64,000 nt of DNA from Megamerina dolium (lineage: Eukaryota > Arthropoda > Insecta > Diptera > Megamerinidae). The stretch's first letter is position 1; each line of letters begins with the position of its first letter. The notes beneath the pieces were generated by a model. It was not told the DNA's origin. It did not search any database and saw nothing but the letters and a program-made list of their open reading frames with translations. The translations under genes and the position numbers were made by a program. Shown one piece after another: positions 34,163 to 46,884 of the stretch. The stretch lies in assembly GCA_963854835.1 (NCBI GenBank), contig OY978528.1, positions 9,332,242-9,396,241 on the forward strand, given 5' to 3'.

Positions 34163-34850
34163 CGAGGGTTGTCCCAGAACTATCCGACCTGACATATAGA
34201 TCATATAAAAAAATTACTTTGGTGAAAAGTGGCAACCTTTTAAAACATATGTTTTAAGTTTCAAGGTGCCACGTTGTTAGTATTTTTTTTTTTGGAGCCA
34301 TCGAAAGTTAACGACCTCAGTGAATTTGTAAACATGTAAAAAATTGGTCACCGTTATGTAATTCAAGACTTTCATTTGAAAGGTCTCAATTTTAAAGCCG
34401 AACTAGATTCTATTCTGGTGGAGTCTGATATTTCGTTTACGACCATAAAATATTGGGTTGCAGAGTTTAAACGAGGTCGAACGAGCTGCCAAGAGGAACA
34501 CTGTAGTGGTCGACTAATTGAGGTGGCCACGCCAGAAACGATTAAGAAATTGCACAAAATGGTATTGGATGATCGACGGCTGAAGGTGCGTGAGCTAGGT
34601 GAAATTACAGGCATTTCAAAACGTACTATATATCGTATATTGACCAAAAGTCTAGAGATGAAAAAGCTGTGTGCAAGATAGGTCCCGCTTTTGCTCCTAA
34701 TAGAACAAAAACAACGTCGTGAAGATGTGTCTATAGAATGTTTGGCGAAGTTTCACAGTAATAAAAAAGCCGAGTTTTTGCGTCGATTCATAACCATGGA
34801 TGTGACATGGGTCCACCACTTCAGTACTACAAGGAGTCTGAACGAATGGG
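34163..34850 (+). mobile_element. Mariner family A copy 2, 3' end missing
   Basis: The left end CGAGGGTTGTCCCAGAACTA follows a TA and matches the family A ends with two changes. The transposase begins as in 277-917 but the homology stops after the first catalytic Asp near 34830; no right end is found downstream. Confidence 0.85.
34346..34850 (+). pseudogene. Mariner transposase, N-terminal two-fifths with a stop
   Basis: After LKGLNFKAELDS come both helix-turn-helix segments, TTIKYWVAEFKRGRTSCQEE and VRELGEITGISKRTIYRILT, then KKLCAR, a TAG stop where Trp is conserved, and in the same frame LLIEQKQRREDVSIECLAKF and TMDVTWVHHF. The Asp of the last block is the first catalytic residue; its neighbour Glu (TMDETWVHHF in the family) is Val. 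The original start codon near 34336 is mutated (ATGTAA). Truncated and inactive. Confidence 0.85.
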
Positions 34851-35051
34851 AAGAATCGCTGAATTTGGATAATAGAAATCTTATTTATGGCAACTGTTTC
34901 TATTTGATTCTTTTTTTTAATATTTTATTTCATTGATTTTGTTCAATTTTTTTGCTAAAATTTTCCCATAAATGTACATATGTAAACTATATTCCATAAC
35001 AATAACGATACGAATCGACCTAATAAAGTTACGATTGTATACATATACATA

Positions 35052-35947
35052 TTGGGTGTGTGAATTAGTAACCGGCTTTTGGGTGTGTGAATTAGTAATC
35101 GGCTTTTTTAAGTGCTCAAAAATCATTTATTTTTAAAAATTCGATAAAAATCATGTCATTGAAAGTATTGTCCATCAGAAACTATGGCATTTCCCCATCT
35201 TTCTGGCTGGTTTATGGATTCCATCCTAAAAGAACTACGCCTTCGTTTGGCGGCCAAAAACGAATCGATCCAATTTTTGATTCCGGTGATTGAAATGAAG
35301 CGTATACCATTAAGGGCATTCTGCATGGACCGGAACAAGTGGTAATATGAAGGTGTCAGGTCTGGGCTATAATGCAGGTCAGGTGAAATTTCCCATCCGC
35401 TATTAGCAGGATAGTTTTTGACCGAAATAGCAATGTGTTGCCGTGTGTTATAATGGTGAAATTATTACCAACTCGTATCTGATCGCATATTCCGGCCGTT
35501 TCTCGATCATTGCTTTCTTCAACCGTAGCAATTATTATCGGTACTGCTCTTCCGCAATGGTTCGACCAGGTCTTGGTCGAGTAATGTCTCCAAATCCTGG
35601 TCTTCAAACTTTTGCGGCTGTCCAGAGCGTTCTTTGTCTTTTATATCAAAATCACTGTTTTTGAAGCGCACAAACCACTCCTTACACTGTTTATTGGATA
35701 GAGAATTGTCGCCATACAATTCCACAAGCAAACGATGACTTTCAGCTGCATTTTTCTTCGCAAAAAAGTAAGTTAACCAAACTTCCCGCAAATGCTCTGT
35801 TTTTCGCCAATCCTTAAAATGTTTGTAAGCTTTTGACTAATTTTGACAGCAAGTGAATAGACATTTAAAATGACAATGATGTACGACATTGCGCTGACAC
35901 GTGCCGCCATGTAACGTAAAAGGTCGGTTACTAATTCACACACCCAA
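35052..35947 (-). mobile_element. Internally deleted mariner, family C
   Basis: Inverted ends TTGGGTGTGTGAATTAGTAA (35052 and complement to 35947), TA on both sides. The left end is present twice in tandem: GGGTGTGTGAATTAGTAACC and GGGTGTGTGAATTAGTAATC, about 29 bp apart. 896 bp. Confidence 0.92.
35156..35791 (-). pseudogene. Mariner transposase, middle deleted
   Basis: The N-terminal frame (35519-35791) holds NAAESHRLLVELYGDNSLSN and CKEWFVRFKNSDFDIKDKER, the first helix-turn-helix and the GRP-like hinge SGQPQKFEDQDLETLLDQD. The C-terminal frame (to 35156) holds FRSMQNALNG, IKNWIDSFLAAK and the ending PERWGNAIVSDGQYF. The catalytic middle with the first two Asp residues is lost or unreadable between them. 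Belongs near the SETMAR/mellifera style mariners by wording. Confidence 0.82.
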
Positions 35948-36915
35948 TAGTAACTAAGGCAGTTCATTGCATTACACGATAAGACGTCATATAACTTCAG
36001 CAAAACAACAATAACAATTATAATAAATGAAAATGCAATATAAAATCAATAAATTATTATGCAATAGTTTATTGTTCATATTACAATTGTTATTGTATTA
36101 TTTATGTTGACTTTTCCTAAATAAATGCTCGCTAGTTTCGTTTGCATCAACAGCTGTAAGGTAAATACAATGACTTATTTTTATTATTTCTTATTGTACT
36201 TTATTATTATTGTCTATTTATTTTTGCAGCATCTATGTGCTAAAATTGTTATTCAAATATGAATAATCGTGGGTAGATGCTACCAGTAGGTAGCGTTGAT
36301 AATATGATTATAAATGACTACTTGTAAATTTCCATATCAATAGATTATTAATCATGTAAAATCACAACCATACGACTAAATGTTGCATTCACTTTGAGCA
36401 AAATTTTATAAAATAATAAAAGAACCCAAATTAACAATCTTTTCAGATCTGAGAACCCATCAATTTGATTGATGTATTTGTGTGAACCAATTGATGTACT
36501 ATGGATCATCTTTAGCCACAGATAAATTCTAAATTTGATCAAATTCAATTAAATCAAAGGTATATAACATCACAATGGCAACAAGCAATGCATTAAATTC
36601 GTATTGCTAATGAAGTACTAGTACTAGTACTAGTACTATATTGCCGCCAACATTAATTTATTGAATGAAAACAATTAAACGATAATCAATATATTAACAT
36701 AAACAATTTTCAATTAAATTCAACAACAATACAAAATAATAATACTTCATTTATTGAGGAAATACGTCTACGCAGACAAGCACGTGTTTTTCATATTAAA
36801 TATATTTACAGAATTTTATAAAAAATATTTTATAAATAAAAAAAATATATATATATAAATAAATAAATCGCAAAATAATCAAATAGACATAGAAGTATGT
36901 CTGCATTTATGCATA
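35948..36915. other. AT-rich sequence with (CTAGTA)n
   Basis: A hexanucleotide run AGTACTAGTACTAGTACTAG stands at 36614-36638. Otherwise A/T-rich; no gene. Confidence 0.5.
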
Positions 36916-37175
36916 CATTCTGTCAAATAAGTACCCGGAAATCGGAAATTCTCATTATTAATTTTCCCTCTGAGAATATTTCAAAAAAAATTTTTTCCCA
37001 GATTGGCACAACTGTCAGCCACTATTCTGTGAATTTTTATTGCTATGTGTCATTTAGTTTGATTACGGCGTCATTAGGAACAAGACAACCTTTTGTGTGC
37101 GTTGAAATATTTTTTGAAATATTCTCAGAGGGAAAATTAAAAATGAGAATTTCCGGGTACTTATTTGACAGAATG
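36916..37175 (+). mobile_element. Small mariner derivative, family B copy 2
   Basis: Same ends as 32218-32632 with TA on both sides, but only 260 bp: the transposase start is also deleted. The left end carries a 7-bp extra block (CGGAAAT) relative to the right end, as in the other copies. Confidence 0.92.
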
Positions 37176-37659
37176 TAAATATATACACATTGTAAAAAAT
37201 ATAGTGTAGGCCCACAACGAGTTCTTCACAATACGAATACGTTTATAATTGCATAATTACACATTCGGAAATTTATGTAAATAGCTACATATAAAGAGCA
37301 TATCACATATAAGTTCATATACCTACGGTATCATACATATATGGCAAGTATGCACTGAGAATAAATTATCAAATGTTGTTGAAACAAAAAAAAAAAAGAA
37401 AATTTTCTTTATAAAAAAAAATAATCATGAAACAATCGAATGTAAATACACGGCTGCTTTTGATTGTTTACAAACATCTCAAAACGTATTAAGCACGTAT
37501 AAAACGTACGCAACGGAAACCGGAAATTTAATATATTGTATGGTTCATTTACAGGTTTTATATTCATCATAATTTATAATATTTTCTTTTCTGTAACAAA
37601 AATGCTTTCATAATTATAAGAATTTTTTCTTACGAAATTATTTCATCGTATAATAATAA
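37176..37659. other. AT-rich stretch
   Basis: Nothing recognised. Confidence 0.4.
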
Positions 37660-39425
37660 AAATTTAGTGCCGCTGTTCTAGAAATCGACCCACCCGAAGC
37701 AGAATCCCAAGTTGGAGTGGAGCAATAATGGAAGTATTTGAAGACGCGACGAAAAAAAAGAATGGATCAGCAAAGAAACTAGGGAAGTAATCGAAAACCG
37801 AAGAGAGACAAAACGAGTTAGAGATCAAGCCACAACATCTGTGCTTCGAAGCGCTACGGCACAGCGTTACAACCAGATCAAGAAAGAAGTCGAAAGATGT
37901 GTAGACTAGACAAGCGTAACTGGACTGAGAACCTAGCAGAAAAGCAGAAAAAGCAGCACAACAAAACAACATCAAAACGTTGTACCACCCCTTACGTAAA
38001 ATTAGCGGTAAATGTAACGCAATAAGACCAAAAGACGGAACTCTACTCACGATAAAGAATGAACAGCTCAATAGGTTCAAGGAGCACTTTACCGAAATAC
38101 GAAACTCTACCAATACTGAAGTATTCGACAAAGTTGCACCGCAGACTGGCAACACCCAGATCGAGCCCGAAAAAAGAATAAGTTCGGCACCACAATCACT
38201 GCTAGAAATCATCTCGGCAATAAAAAGCTTAAAAAACAACAAATCGCCGCGTTACAATGTCATTCCGGCTGAAGCTCTGAAGCTCCGTGTGTCCATAACA
38301 CACGATGAAACTCCTGCTTCCAATATTCAGTTCTATCTGAACCGAAGAGAAAATCCCTGAGGACTGGTTATAGGGTATTTTGGTTGTTCACCCAAAGAAA
38401 GGTGATCTTTCTCAATGTAAAACCAACCGCAGAATTATGCTCCTATCCATCACGTCCAAAGTACTTTCCACTATACTTTTAAGCCGCATTAAATCGAAAC
38501 TCGACCAAACACTGAGGAAGCAACAAGCTGGTTTTCGTCCAAATCGTTCGTGTATTGATCAGATTAACACCCTACGCATTATATTCGAGCTATTGAATGA
38601 ATGGCAGTCGACTCTACAACTTGTTTTCGTTGATTACAGTACGGCGTTTGACATCATACACCGTGGAAGCATCTGGGAGGCGCTCAGATCTAGCGAAGTT
38701 CCTGAGAAGCTGCAAGCTTTAATTAGAGCACAATATGCTGACTTCAAGTTCAAAGTACTCCACAACGGCGAGCTCTCAGACAGCATCACAATCAACGTTG
38801 GTGTTCGCCATAGATGTTTACTCTCACCGATCCGCTTTCTTATTGTTATTGATGACATCCTGCAAAATCCATAGAAGTTAAACAAAAAGGCATCTACTGG
38901 AACTTCACCGAACATCTTGAAGATCTCGCTTATGCGGATGATATCTGCTTATTATCTGTGAAGCACTCCGACATGCAAGCAAACCTTAATGATCTGTGTG
39001 CAGAGTCGGATAAGGTTGGCCTGAAAATCAACATCGACAAAACGAAATCAATGAAAATGAACAGCAAAAACGACACAAATTTTTCGCTATGTGGCAGGGA
39101 TATTGAACAAGTTGATGATTTCACCTACCTGGGCAGTATAATATCCGCGGATAATAGTGCAGGAAAGGATATTCTGGCCAGAATTAACAAAGCAACAGGC
39201 GCATATGCACAGCTGCGTCAAATTTGGAATTCGACGCAAATATGCTTGAAAACAAAAATTAAAAACGTTATCCCGATACTATATGCATGCGAGATCTGGC
39301 TTGTAACCAACCATCTAACCGAAAAAATCACAAGATTTGTTAACAGATGCTGCCTACGGCATATTCTCAAGGTGTGGTGGCCAAATGTGATCGCAATGAA
39401 ATGGCTGATTATCTAGCCAAAGGCT
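37660..39425 (+). pseudogene. RTE-like non-LTR retrotransposon, RT domain, frameshifted
   Basis: In order: a pre-RT segment (KEWISKETREVIENRRETKR, then DKRNWTENLAEK, YHPLRKISGKC); the RT start LLSITSKVLSTILLSRIKSK; fingers QQAGFRPNRSCIDQINTLR; palm LVFVDYSTAFDIIHR; GVRHRCLLSPIRF; the active-site box LAYADDICLLS near 38930-38955; KVGLKINIDKTKSM; then FTYLGSIISADNSAG and TRFVNRCCLRHILKVWWPN. The two palm Asp residues and the YADD are intact, but stops or frameshifts near 37910, 38360 and 38870 break it. The endonuclease and 5' part are absent. Wording and order fit the RTE/BovB type; the clade needs a tree. It would copy its own RNA at the target site. Confidence 0.9.
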
Positions 39426-39700
39426 CCGTCCTGAGCCCTTCAGTGAACTCACAAGAAGCCATAACAAATAAAGTTGTCAGGGAATGGCAAGAAAAGATAC
39501 CAGCAATATCAGATAAGCTACTCAGAGCCCAGAATGGAATTTCAGACACATTTGTTGGGGCTATTGGTGATTTGGATTTTCATTCTTATATTGGGGAGTG
39601 TTTATTGCATAGGGGATGGGATGGGATGGATGTGAGGGTGATCCAAGTGGTACCAGTAGAGTGGTACGCACTTAAACACTGAGGCTAAGAAGCCCATTGT
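39347..39700 (+). pseudogene. RNase H-like LINE tail joined to the RT fragment
   Basis: Directly after WWPN the frame changes to CDRNEMADYLAKGSVLSPS, which resembles the last motif of RNase H domains of I/Jockey/Loa-type LINEs (GNE.AD.LA..G). It continues VVREWQEKIPAISDKL and ends TAA after about 111 residues. RTE-type elements have no RNase H, so this is probably a different LINE fused by insertion or recombination. Confidence 0.55.
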
Positions 39701-39719
39701 ATTTAAAGCTCAGGAAAAT

Positions 39720-40960
39720 GGGTGATAGTAGGAAGGGAAGGGAAGAAAAATATTTTATTTTATTACCTGCAGAGTTCTATATAGTCATCTCTTTCTCACA
39801 CATTATATTTTTACCATTTATATTGCGAGTTTCGTAATTTTTGGTAATTTTTATTTTAAATAATTTCTACGGGAAATAATATTCTATTGAAAAAATGTTG
39901 ATATATTCAAAATTGATGATGATTTAGAGAAGTAGTTTTTCATGGAAAATTGTAAATGATGGTCTTTCTTTTTTATATTTTTTTTTTTTTTACAACGTTT
40001 TCTTTCAAGAAAAACTTGACAATAATTGCATTTGCAGTCAAGATAAATTGAAAACTCTATATATAAATTAATTTAAATTATTCAATTATGAATGATGATG
40101 GGGGAAATATAAAATAGTCATAAACATAAAAACAACAGCGTATAATATAATGTAACAAGCAATGAAAATTGGCATATAATAAGTCATTTCAAGTGATTTG
40201 TACAAAAAACCAACAAAAAAAAACGAAAATAATACTAATAAAATAAAAAAAAAAGTTAAACAAAATGGTACAGCTAATCTGCAATATAAAGAAAACTAAT
40301 ATGAAAGGTAAACAACAGCAACAACAAGAAGAGCAACAACAAAATAGAAATAATGACAATGAAAAGTAAAAATTATGTATATCGTATTGTATAATCACAA
40401 TAATAAAACGATAATAAGGAAATACAAAAGACAATACAACAACAACAAAAGATGCTTTAAGAAAGATAAAGAAAATTGCATTTCTATAGAATAGCTATGA
40501 CAAGCACTTTAGAGGAAAATCTAAATTTTATGAGGTTCATTTCTTAAGAATGACCTTATTAAATTTTCAAAGGAAATTGGAAATTTTAGAAACAATTCTT
40601 AACGTAGAATGCTACTCATAAAAGTAAACAATTAGCCTTAAGCTAATTGAAGATATTTCTTATTTTTGCACTCTAAGATGATACTACATCGTAGGAAGTG
40701 GAAAATAAATAAATAGATTTACATATGCCATTCGGTTAACATTGAAATTGAAATAATATGACTTGTAACAAGTCATTGAAATTGAATAAATGCAATTTTT
40801 CAAACGCTTTAGAGTCTCAAATTAGCTTCTAGTTTAACTTGCTAGTTTAAATGCTTAAAACACACTTGAGATATAAGATTTTACGACCATAGAGCTCATT
40901 AGGATATATTTCTGAACTCGATAATGGGCAAGTTATTTTTATTTTTTCTCCTTTGTACTT
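39720..40960. other. AT-rich sequence
   Basis: CAA-type and A/T runs; nothing recognised. Confidence 0.45.
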
Positions 40961-40964
40961 CTAA

Positions 40965-42095
40965 TTGGAGCATAGGGGCTCCACAAGGCTTCACCATCGC
41001 ACAAGAATCTGGGCTGTTGTTCTAGCGCCATCCCATGCGATATTCACAACAACTAGTTCCCGCAGGGTTGATCTTCTCCAAGTGTTTTTTGGCCATCTGC
41101 GGCGGCTTCTGCTCCCTTGCGGGTTCCATTCAAGCGACATTCTTATGATGCTTTCTGGCTGCTTTCTTAGCGTGTGGCCAATCTCGTTCGTTAGACGCTA
41201 TAGTGCCTCGTTAGAAATAGTGTTAGGCCAGAATATTTTACATATGACCCTCAAACACTTGTTGACGAAAGCTCGAAGTCTCTGCGTGATGGTGTTCGAG
41301 ATCAGGCATGTTCGGCTTCCGTACAGTAGCGTCGATTTCACGCATGCGGAGAATATTCGCAATTTTGTGCGTCTGAAGATTTGGGAATTTACCCATACAG
41401 ATTTTATCCGGCCAAATACTGCTCTTGCTTTGCTCAACCTGCAGTTAGCATCTGCTTCAGCTCCTCCGTCTGTTGATATTGTGCAATCGAGGTGGCAGAA
41501 GCTTTCGACGAAATCAATCGCACAGCCGTCAATCATTATATGGCTTGTAATGGAGTGATTGATTCTCATGGCTTTGGTGTTCGCCATGTTTATCTCTAGT
41601 TCGACGGCGCATGCCTCAGCGTGACTAAATTGTTCGCCTTCGCTTGCATATCGAGAATTTGTGCGAGAGGAAACAAATGTTCCAGTGTGAGATTCCAACA
41701 GTTCGGAGTTCTCGTACAGCGCTACTATGAGGCGGATCAACTTCAGGGGAACTCCTTTCCTTTTTTTTACTCAAAGCCAGCCAAATGGAGTAACGCTTAA
41801 GTGTGTCGAACGCCTTCTTGAAGTCAACAAACAGCATGTATAATGGGGAGCGCCATTCAATCGATTGCTCGACGATTATACGAAAAGTGTTTGCTTCGCC
41901 AACACAGCTACGTTTCGGGCGAAATCCAGCCTGTTCATCCCTTAAAGCGTTCTCAACGCACTCGAGCCTATTCTGTATAAGTACGGCTAGAATTTTGTAG
42001 ATGGTATTGATTAATATTATTCCTCTCAAATTGCCATAGTCGCGCAAGTCGCCCTTTTTTGGAAGCTTAGCGATGATGGGCTGACTTCTGAATTC
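40965..42095 (-). pseudogene. RTE-like non-LTR retrotransposon, opposite strand, deleted
   Basis: From the right: IAKLPKKGDLRDYGNLRGI, then KILAVLIQNRLE, DEQAGFRPKRSCVGEANTFR, LYMLFVDFKKAFDTLKR. The stretch with GVRQGC and YADD is missing; the text resumes at LEINMANTKAMRIN, then CTISTDGGAEADANCRLSKA, LRIFSACVKSTLLYGSRTC, NKCLRVICKIFWPNTISNEA, and near 41150-41000 IGHTLRKQPESIIRMSLEWN and RSRRRWPKNTWRR. So the catalytic palm is deleted and several frames are needed. Same type as 37660-39425, with a more complete C-terminus. Confidence 0.9.
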
Positions 42096-42329
42096 AAAAA
42101 AAACTGTCCCAATTCAGCTCGATTCCAAAACTAACTTAAATCAGAAAGTGGAATCTGATCGCTGACATGCCAATAAAGCGAAGTAACGACTTGGGGACAA
42201 TTTCGATTATCTATTACATCATTTAAGTAAGAGTAAAAGTCAGAGTAAGAGAGTTTACGCATTTCGTGCCTAACCGCAAAGAAAAAAAATTCACTTTCAG
42301 TGAATAAAACATTCAAGAAAATGCCAAGA

Positions 42330-42800
42330 ATCGCTTTTCTTCTCGAAATTTTTGCCGAATAAACTTATCCCCTATCTCGACCATTTAAAGAGCCTCCCTT
42401 AAAAAATTGCCGTTTTTATAAATTTCGCTCCAGCAGCTAACAGAGTGTTTCTAGAAGGGTAAAATATATTATCAACCCCCACTAATTTTTAGTATTCAAC
42501 ATTTTTTCTAAATACACTTACTCCCTATCGGCACTCCTTATGGGTGCTCCCCTACAAAATGCACTTAAAAATACCTGAAAATCGATAAATAACTCCATAG
42601 CCGATCAAAAATTGGCTCTAGAGCGAAGAAATGTATGACCGAGACCCATTAATTTTTCATTCTCAATATTTCTTTCAAACAAATCGAACCTCTATCTCCG
42701 CCTTTTAAGGGGGCTCCCTTATAAAATTGATTTTCTTATCAAATTGAATGAAAATATTTGGGGGAAATGTTCAATGCGAAGAATTAAAAACGCTTAGTCA
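42330..42800. repeat. Very degenerate tandem repeat, about 170-190 bp
   Basis: CTTATCCCCTATCTCGACC.TTTAAAGAGCCTCCCTTA (42364), ACTTACTCCCTATCGGCACTCCTT..GGGTGCTCCC (42518) and AACCTCTATCTCCGCC-TTTTAAGGGGGCTCCCTTA (42686) recur, each preceded by CCCAYTAATTTTT and a TTCWAATWTTTCT-like block. Confidence 0.55.
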
Positions 42801-44892
42801 TACTTTTCATTATTGTAACCCTGATTCCCGTGCAATGCTGGGCTGATTTATAGATTTTCCAATATTCTTATTGTAGGGAAGCCCCCTCAAGGACTGAAGA
42901 GAGACGCTAATTATGTTAAAAAAAGTTTAGTAAGTGAAAATGAATAGTTTTCGGATAAATATTTAGTCTTCTAGCGACAATTCTAGATATTTTAATGAAT
43001 ATTCTCTACTGTAATAATTTTTTGTGACGTCATAATCTGACCGAATCACACCCAAGACCCCGGATTTGAATTCAGCTTCTGCAACAAATGCTTTTATTAA
43101 TTTTTATCTAATCTGCTGAAACAAATTCTTTATGCTTTTCCTTGTGGTTGTGATATTTTTCAACATCTAATATAATTCAATTACTGACTACTACACAAAT
43201 AGACGTCATCAATAGTTCCAACCAATACATCAATAATAATTAATTTTTTGTTGTTGTTATTTAACAATATACAAACAAAAATATAGCAAATTGTATACAA
43301 ACACATAATAATAGCAATTTATTTTCATTCCCATGTGAAATGAATCAAATAAAACATCGATCGTGTCAACGATCAATAATGCGGGCGTACAACATAGACG
43401 AATTGAATGCGGTGATGGTGGTTTGCTCATATATACATAATATGTATGTGTGAGTATAATCGTTATAAAAGTTGGTGAGATGCCAGAGGTGAAAAACAAC
43501 ACTACACAACGAAGCAACTGTTTTGATTATTGACATTCGAGTGTGTTGATTTGTATTGAAAGGAAGAGTGAGGGTATGTGAGTGCAAGTATATGCCACAA
43601 AAGAAAATGTCTGGAAGAAATTTTACTATACGAACGAGTCTTACACATTATTATTGTGGCTTTTGTATTTTATTTTATTTTTACTTTTGTAATTTTTTTT
43701 TTTTTTGTAATACTTGCCAACTATCGCTATTATTATTACAAGTATTATTATTGGCTTGTAGCGAAATTGCAATTTTGTGAAATTTTTCCATGAATTTTAT
43801 TTTATTTTTTTTTTGTGTTTTTTTGATATGGATGCATTCCAAAACGCATAAGAAAGTGTGTGGGTTGCATATTATATAGGCTTTTCATATTATTGTGTGA
43901 AATTATGTAAAGGAGAGTGAAAAATATGTATATGCATGTGTGAGTGTGTATATGCATTTATGTGATTGAAAGTATATTGTTATGGCGCGTCAATAATTGC
44001 CATTGTTTAATGGTATTGCGCCTCAAGGTCATTGTAATTGCGACAATTGTGAAGGTGAAATTATTTTTTTCACAAGTTTTTTTTTTTTATTCACTAAATG
44101 AAAGACATAATGATAGCAAATTTGAAATCAATTTCCTTGGAAGAAAAACAGCAATTATAAACAATGAAAAATTATATAGAAATGAGTGTTTTGACGTCAT
44201 GTCTATGTCAACATATGATTAACAGAGATATCCGAAAGCTAAGTATTCGGACAAACTCATATTGACAGATAAATGGTATTTCGAAATTGGCATACGTATT
44301 TCACTGAGTAGCAACACATAATAATGCAAATTTAAAAACGCTATACAATTACATTTTTTTATGAAAAATTTCACACATTTGTTACTTGCAGCGCTACTGG
44401 CAATTAAGATTATCGACTACCGGCTGAAAGAAGCACTATAATCGATTGGTATTGCTCCAAAGTTTATCAAATTTCAATGATTCATTTTTTTTGTGTTGGA
44501 TAGCGAATGTTTCAACTGAAAAATTAAAGCAAATTTCATGAAGGTCGGTCACCTAGAAGCTACATCTGCATTTGCATTTGCTCCAAGACTGCTGAATCGA
44601 AACGAAAAATAAAAAATTAGAGGACAACCATAAAACCTTAAACATAAAAATAGTTGGCATTATAGGCTGCAAGAAACATTGGACAAGCTTCTTCTTCAAA
44701 AAAGAATACTTATATCGACCGAGCCACAGGACAAATAATCTTAATAAGATTACAATTATTTTCTGACGGTCCTAAAACGTTTTTTTTTTTTTGTTTTAAC
44801 AAGAGCAATTTCCATTAAATATTATATTAATTAGATTAAATTTAAATTAGATTTCGGCATTTATTTATTAAATTTATTTATTCAAAACCTAC
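42801..44892. other. AT-rich intron sequence
   Basis: No exon, repeat or element recognised. If the exon at 44893 is correct, this is the start of the next nuf intron (5' splice site GTAGGT at 44892). Confidence 0.5.
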
Positions 44893-45007
44893 CTTATAAT
44901 TTAAATCCTGCACATTATCCAAACTGACATCGCTGTACATGTCTTCAGTTGTATCACAGTTGGAACTACGACCCGATGAGTTAAAACTCGATGATCTATA
45001 AAGTTGA
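44893..45007 (-). CDS. nuf: Exon of nuclear fallout (Rab11-FIP3/4 family)
   Basis: On the minus strand a TTTTTTTTTTGCAG 3' splice site precedes 115 nt that end at AAG/GTAGGT. The open frame reads QLYRSSSFNSSGRSSNC, then DTTEDMYSDVSLDN and VQDLNYK. I recognise this Ser-rich, acidic segment, from memory of the family, as the part of Nuf just ahead of its long coiled coil. Nuf is the Rab11 effector of recycling endosomes at the centrosome and is needed for furrow formation in early embryos. The first T completes the split Ser codon of the upstream exon; it ends in phase 0. The following coiled-coil exon was not found to the left. A database comparison would settle the identity. Confidence 0.8.
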
Positions 45008-46884
45008 CTGCAAAAAAAAAAGATGAATATTAAAAAAAAAAATTATTACAAAAAAGCATTACATATATTTTTTACTTGATTGTTTCATATTAAATTCAAA
45101 TTACTCCATCATGGCGTATGAGCGGTTTATTTTACTTTTTACTTGAATAATTTTCATCGAAATGCTATTCAAAATTGAACATCTATTGTGAATATTACGT
45201 TCTTAGTTAAATTCCGGTGTGTGTCTTTGCTAATATTGTTTTAGCCCATGACATACACCACAAGTTTGAGAGACTTTGCATTTCGAACATTTTGAGAGTT
45301 GCTAAATTCGTTCATTCTTACCAGCACACAATGCTTTCAAAACTGTTTTGATAATATTGCCATATTTGGTGGATTTATATATCATGAGGCATTTTACTTA
45401 GAAATTAGCAAGCAAGTGTTTGGGTAATTACTCAAAAATGGATTGCCTTTTGTTAATCATAAAAATTAATTGTAATTATAACAATTATAATAGGATTAAT
45501 GTAATAATTATGATTACAATATATTTTACAATTAATATATTTCTTATAATTATAATATTAATTTCGTAAATAAATCAAGAAATAAAAAAGAACAATTATA
45601 TTGCATAGTTTTTATATATCAGATTCACTGAAGTAATTTTATAGCATTTTTCAGCAGAGCTGATTAAGCCGAAATGAATATATAGCATAAAAAATGAAAC
45701 AAAAGTAATCAATTTTTTACGGTATTATGATATTCATAATCAAGTAATCGAATAAGTTATGGGAAGTACATAATTTTATTTGATTAAAGTACTCAATCAA
45801 TTCGATTTTTCACAGTCTATGACGGTGATACGGTCTGCTATGAATATGATAATTTGACTCGAGCTTGATGATTGTTCCCAAAATATTTTTCTTAAAGTGT
45901 GTCTCATTTAGTGTATTTCACTTGCGGTTGCTAATATGGTAGTGATGTTTTTTTTTTTTCTCAGCTAAGATATACCGATTTATACGAAAATATATTTCAG
46001 AAAAATGGCAACATATGATGGAATTGTTATACATAATGTGAAATTCGAAATTATAAATAAAAATTATGCCAATGATGAAACATTGTATTAAATTGACACA
46101 AAATTCAGTGATATCCACAGTATTTGATAACTGTTGGCTGGATGTTGAAAATAAAATGGAACTAAGGAGTGCCAAATTTTAGTACATTCAAGATTTGAGC
46201 ATTTCTCATTAATTTTTAATTGACTTTGAACATCTGCCTCATTCTTAGATGTCGTCTGATTCCCAAAAAAATCTTAAAATAGAGAAAAAATAATAGGCAC
46301 TTGAAACTCCAAGAAATTTTCATCGAGCTTATTTTGTAATATTTTTTTGTATGTGCTAAAATTAGACAATATTGATAGAGATCGTTTCGGAAAGATGGAT
46401 CTTTTGTGAAGTTTGTCGCAGTTCCCATTCTTTGACAATTTTTCGAAAAAATTTATACTACATTCAATATCATTTTCTTCCTTGCTAACTCATCCCCTGC
46501 CTAAATCCCTAGTACTATATCTCTGTGCTCTTAGACTGAATACTGCAGTGTTCAAATATTAGTGCACAGAGATACTCTGTAGTCTCGAGCTACAAAACAA
46601 TTCAAATACACTAATTTTAGGGGCTTAATAATTGCTTCGTTGTCAATAAAAAAATATCTGTGAAATAACATTACACTGAAGCCATTTTATGAATTTATTA
46701 ATTATGAACAACTTTGCCTGCAAAAAAACACTTCAGTGGGGTGGTAATTCGAACGGTATGGCAACCCTCAGAGATTTGCAAAATACATAGGAATTTGCAT
46801 TTGTCCGCGAGTATATATTCTGCCTATTCGTTTTCTTATATATAAAAATTTTATTTAGAAACCATTACATAGCAAAGTACTCAC
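45008..46884 (-). other. nuf: nuf intron, 1877 nt
   Basis: Bounded by CAG/GTGAGT at 46885/46884 and TTTTGCAG at 45008. AT-rich. An 11-bp inverted repeat TATCTCTGTGC / GCACAGAGATA lies near 46517-46572. No transposon seen. Confidence 0.7.

Noticed and set aside
37664..38242. 192-codon minus-strand frame
   Set aside because: Opposite-strand shadow of the RTE-like RT, which has clear motifs on the + strand.
39762..39775. CTGCAG/GTAATA on the minus strand as another ratchet site
   Set aside because: No pyrimidine tract before the AG and a poor 5' site.
40965..41558. 197-codon + strand frame
   Set aside because: Shadow of the minus-strand RT C-terminus.
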